Part shown: positions 62,396-64,000 of the stretch, piece after piece
How the letters are laid out: each line of letters opens with the position of its first letter
How positions within the stretch are numbered: position 1 is the first letter of the stretch
Source of the DNA: Sporosarcina cyprini
GTDB lineage: Bacteria > Bacillota > Bacilli > Bacillales_A > Planococcaceae
Length of the DNA stretch: 64,000 nt
Direction: 5' to 3'
Assembly (NCBI RefSeq): GCF_022048975.1
Contig: NZ_JAKMHX010000018.1
Location: forward strand, 124,001 to 188,000
The notes under the pieces: model-generated
Databases searched by the model: none
The model's input: only the letters and a program-made list of their open reading frames with translations
Told to the model about the DNA's origin: nothing
Program-made: the position numbers and the translations under genes

Positions 62396-63982
62396 ATGAT
62401 TTCAGCGAAAATCGAAAACGGACTTAAAGAACTTCTTGCAGGCAACAATGTTACAATCCAGCCATCCGTCGCGGAATTGGTTGAAAAGGCGACAGCTCGC
62501 GGAGAAGCACAACTTTCAGCAGACGGTGCACTCGCTGCGCGCACTGGAAAGTATACGGGCCGTTCACCTGGAGACAAATTCATTGTTGAAGAACCTTCCA
62601 CTAAAGATAAAATCGACTGGGGCAAAGTGAACCGCCCGATTTCTGCGGACATCTTTGATTCACTATACACGAAAGTGATCAATCATTTAAAGCAAAAAGA
62701 TGAATTATTTGTTTTCAAAGGCTTTGCAGGTGCTGATAAAGACTCCCAGCTTTCCCTTCAGGTTATCAATGAATACGCGTGGCAAAACTTGTTTGTCCAC
62801 CAATTGTTCATCCGCCCGACTGAAGAAGAGCTGAAGACGCATGAAGCACAATTCACGATCTTAGCTGCTCCGTCTTTCAAAGCAGATCCAGCTGTTGATG
62901 GAACGAACTCCGAAACATTCATCATTGTTTCCTTTGAGCGCCGCATTGTATTGATCGGCGGTACTGAATATGCTGGAGAAATGAAGAAATCGATTTTCTC
63001 TGTCATGAACTTCTTGCTTCCTGAACGCGGCATTTTACCGATGCACTGTTCTGCAAACGTTGGCGAAGAAGGCGATGTTGCTTTGTTCTTCGGTCTTTCA
63101 GGTACTGGAAAGACTACGTTGTCTGCAGATGCACAGCGTAAATTGATCGGTGATGACGAGCACGGCTGGTCAGATAACGGCGTCTTCAATATTGAAGGTG
63201 GTTGCTATGCTAAATGTATCAACCTTTCGCCTGAAAAAGAACCGGAAATTTATGGTGCAATTCGTTTTGGTTCCGTATTGGAAAACGTCGTCTTGGATGA
63301 AGAAACACGTGTAGCTGATTATGATGATAACTCATTAACTGAAAACACTCGTGCCGCTTATCCAATTCAATATATCGATAACATTGTCACGCCTTCAGTG
63401 GCTGGCCAGCCAAAAACGATCATCTTCTTAACTGCAGATGCGTTTGGCGTGCTACCTCCAATCTCCAAGTTGACGAAAGAGCAAGCGATGTATCATTTCC
63501 TTAGCGGCTTCACGTCCAAATTGGCAGGTACTGAACGCGGTATCACAGCTCCTGAAGCAACATTCTCGACTTGCTTCGGTTCTCCGTTCCTTCCGCTTCC
63601 TGCAACGGTTTATGCGGAAATGCTCGGTAAGAAAATCGATGAGCACGATGCACAAGTATTCCTTGTCAATACAGGCTGGACTGGCGGCGAATACGGCGTC
63701 GGCAAGCGTATGGCATTGAAACATACACGTACAATGGTTCGTGCAGCTCTCGCTGGCAAGTTGAAAGATGTTGAAACTGAAACGAACGAAGTGTTCGGTC
63801 TAGCGATGCCTACAGCAATTGAAGGCGTTCCTAGCGAAGTATTGAACCCACGCAATGCTTGGGCAGATACTGCAGCATACGACAAGAAAGCAAACGAATT
63901 GGCTGATTTGTTCCGGGAGAACTTCAAGAAATTTGAAAATGTCTCTGCAGATATTATCAAATTTGGCGGACCAACTGCTTAA
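62396..63982 (+). CDS. pckA: Phosphoenolpyruvate carboxykinase (ATP)
   Basis: A 528-residue ATP-type PEP carboxykinase. [32 protein letters not shown], the kinase-1a P-loop [13 protein letters not shown] and [20 protein letters not shown] are present in order. It converts oxaloacetate to PEP in gluconeogenesis. The ATG at 62396 is preceded by AAGGACGG at a somewhat long distance. The stop is inside the window. CcpN-like glucose repression is inferred from the promoter. Confidence 0.97.
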   Translation: MISAKIENGLKELLAGNNVTIQPSVAELVEKATARGEAQLSADGALAARTGKYTGRSPGDKFIVEEPSTKDKIDWGKVNRPISADIFDSLYTKVINHLKQKDELFVFKGFAGADKDSQLSLQVINEYAWQNLFVHQLFIRPTEEELKTHEAQFTILAAPSFKADPAVDGTNSETFIIVSFERRIVLIGGTEYAGEMKKSIFSVMNFLLPERGILPMHCSANVGEEGDVALFFGLSGTGKTTLSADAQRKLIGDDEHGWSDNGVFNIEGGCYAKCINLSPEKEPEIYGAIRFGSVLENVVLDEETRVADYDDNSLTENTRAAYPIQYIDNIVTPSVAGQPKTIIFLTADAFGVLPPISKLTKEQAMYHFLSGFTSKLAGTERGITAPEATFSTCFGSPFLPLPATVYAEMLGKKIDEHDAQVFLVNTGWTGGEYGVGKRMALKHTRTMVRAALAGKLKDVETETNEVFGLAMPTAIEGVPSEVLNPRNAWADTAAYDKKANELADLFRENFKKFENVSADIIKFGGPTA

Positions 63983-64000
63983 TCTTTCGCCTAGATGAAT

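Overview
The window looks like a chromosomal segment of an endospore-forming, low-to-mid GC Bacillota bacterium of the order Bacillales, most likely a Planococcaceae member close to Sporosarcina. Spore genes (cotJABC, the prkA-yhbH-spoVR set), an SLH-type S-layer protein, frequent TTG and GTG starts behind strong AGGAGG-type ribosome sites, and the B. subtilis-like divergent metK/pckA and ytpA/ytoA pairs all point this way. No rRNA, tRNA, prophage, insertion sequence or CRISPR array was seen.

Layout. 0-10 kb: a soluble PAS chemoreceptor, a large S-layer protein, an Era-like GTPase, two lipoproteins, a 128-bp dispersed-type repeat and a DUF2339 membrane protein. 9.7-19.2 kb: the cotJ spore coat operon, a run of small enzymes (DinB-like, APH(6)-like kinase, alpha/beta hydrolase, GNAT), then spoVR, yhbH and prkA. 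19-27 kb: a lipoprotein, a YugN-like protein, an MFS exporter, the arginine operon argCJBD with a clear promoter, and fabI with a FapR-type operator. 27-39 kb: a 20-nt phased repeat array, a yndGHJ-like membrane operon, argH with its own ARG-box-like site, a CDF metal transporter behind an apparent leader with terminator, a Trm11-like methyltransferase, leucyl aminopeptidase, an unlisted 50-residue membrane protein, and a PadR/HAAS-DUF4097 pair. 39-43 kb: a bpsA-bpsB alkylpyrone pair and an NhaC-family transporter under a T-box leader.

43.5-48.6 kb is visibly more AT-rich and carries a cupin protein and an arsenic island (arsR-arsB-arsC, a Cys-rich flavoprotein, and an ArsN/PAT-like acetyltransferase), probably acquired horizontally. 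48.9-58.4 kb holds a nuclease, a large catalase, a helicase translationally coupled to two fluoride channel genes, a signal peptidase operon and a ytpA-like operon. 59-60 kb is almost 1 kb of intergenic DNA filled by further 20/21-nt phased arrays, followed by a membrane protein that seems to start at ATA. The window closes with metK under a SAM-I riboswitch, divergent from pckA with a CcpN-type site.

The most unusual signals are: (1) several intergenic arrays of unrelated sequence that share a two-helical-turn (20-20.5 nt) period and an alternating two-unit design; (2) a YtpA-type hydrolase whose nucleophile Ser is Gly; (3) an apparent ATA start codon; (4) an attenuator-like leader before the CDF transporter; and (5) paired terminal cysteines in the ars flavoprotein. 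All functional statements come from reading the sequence and remembered family knowledge; no database search was run.
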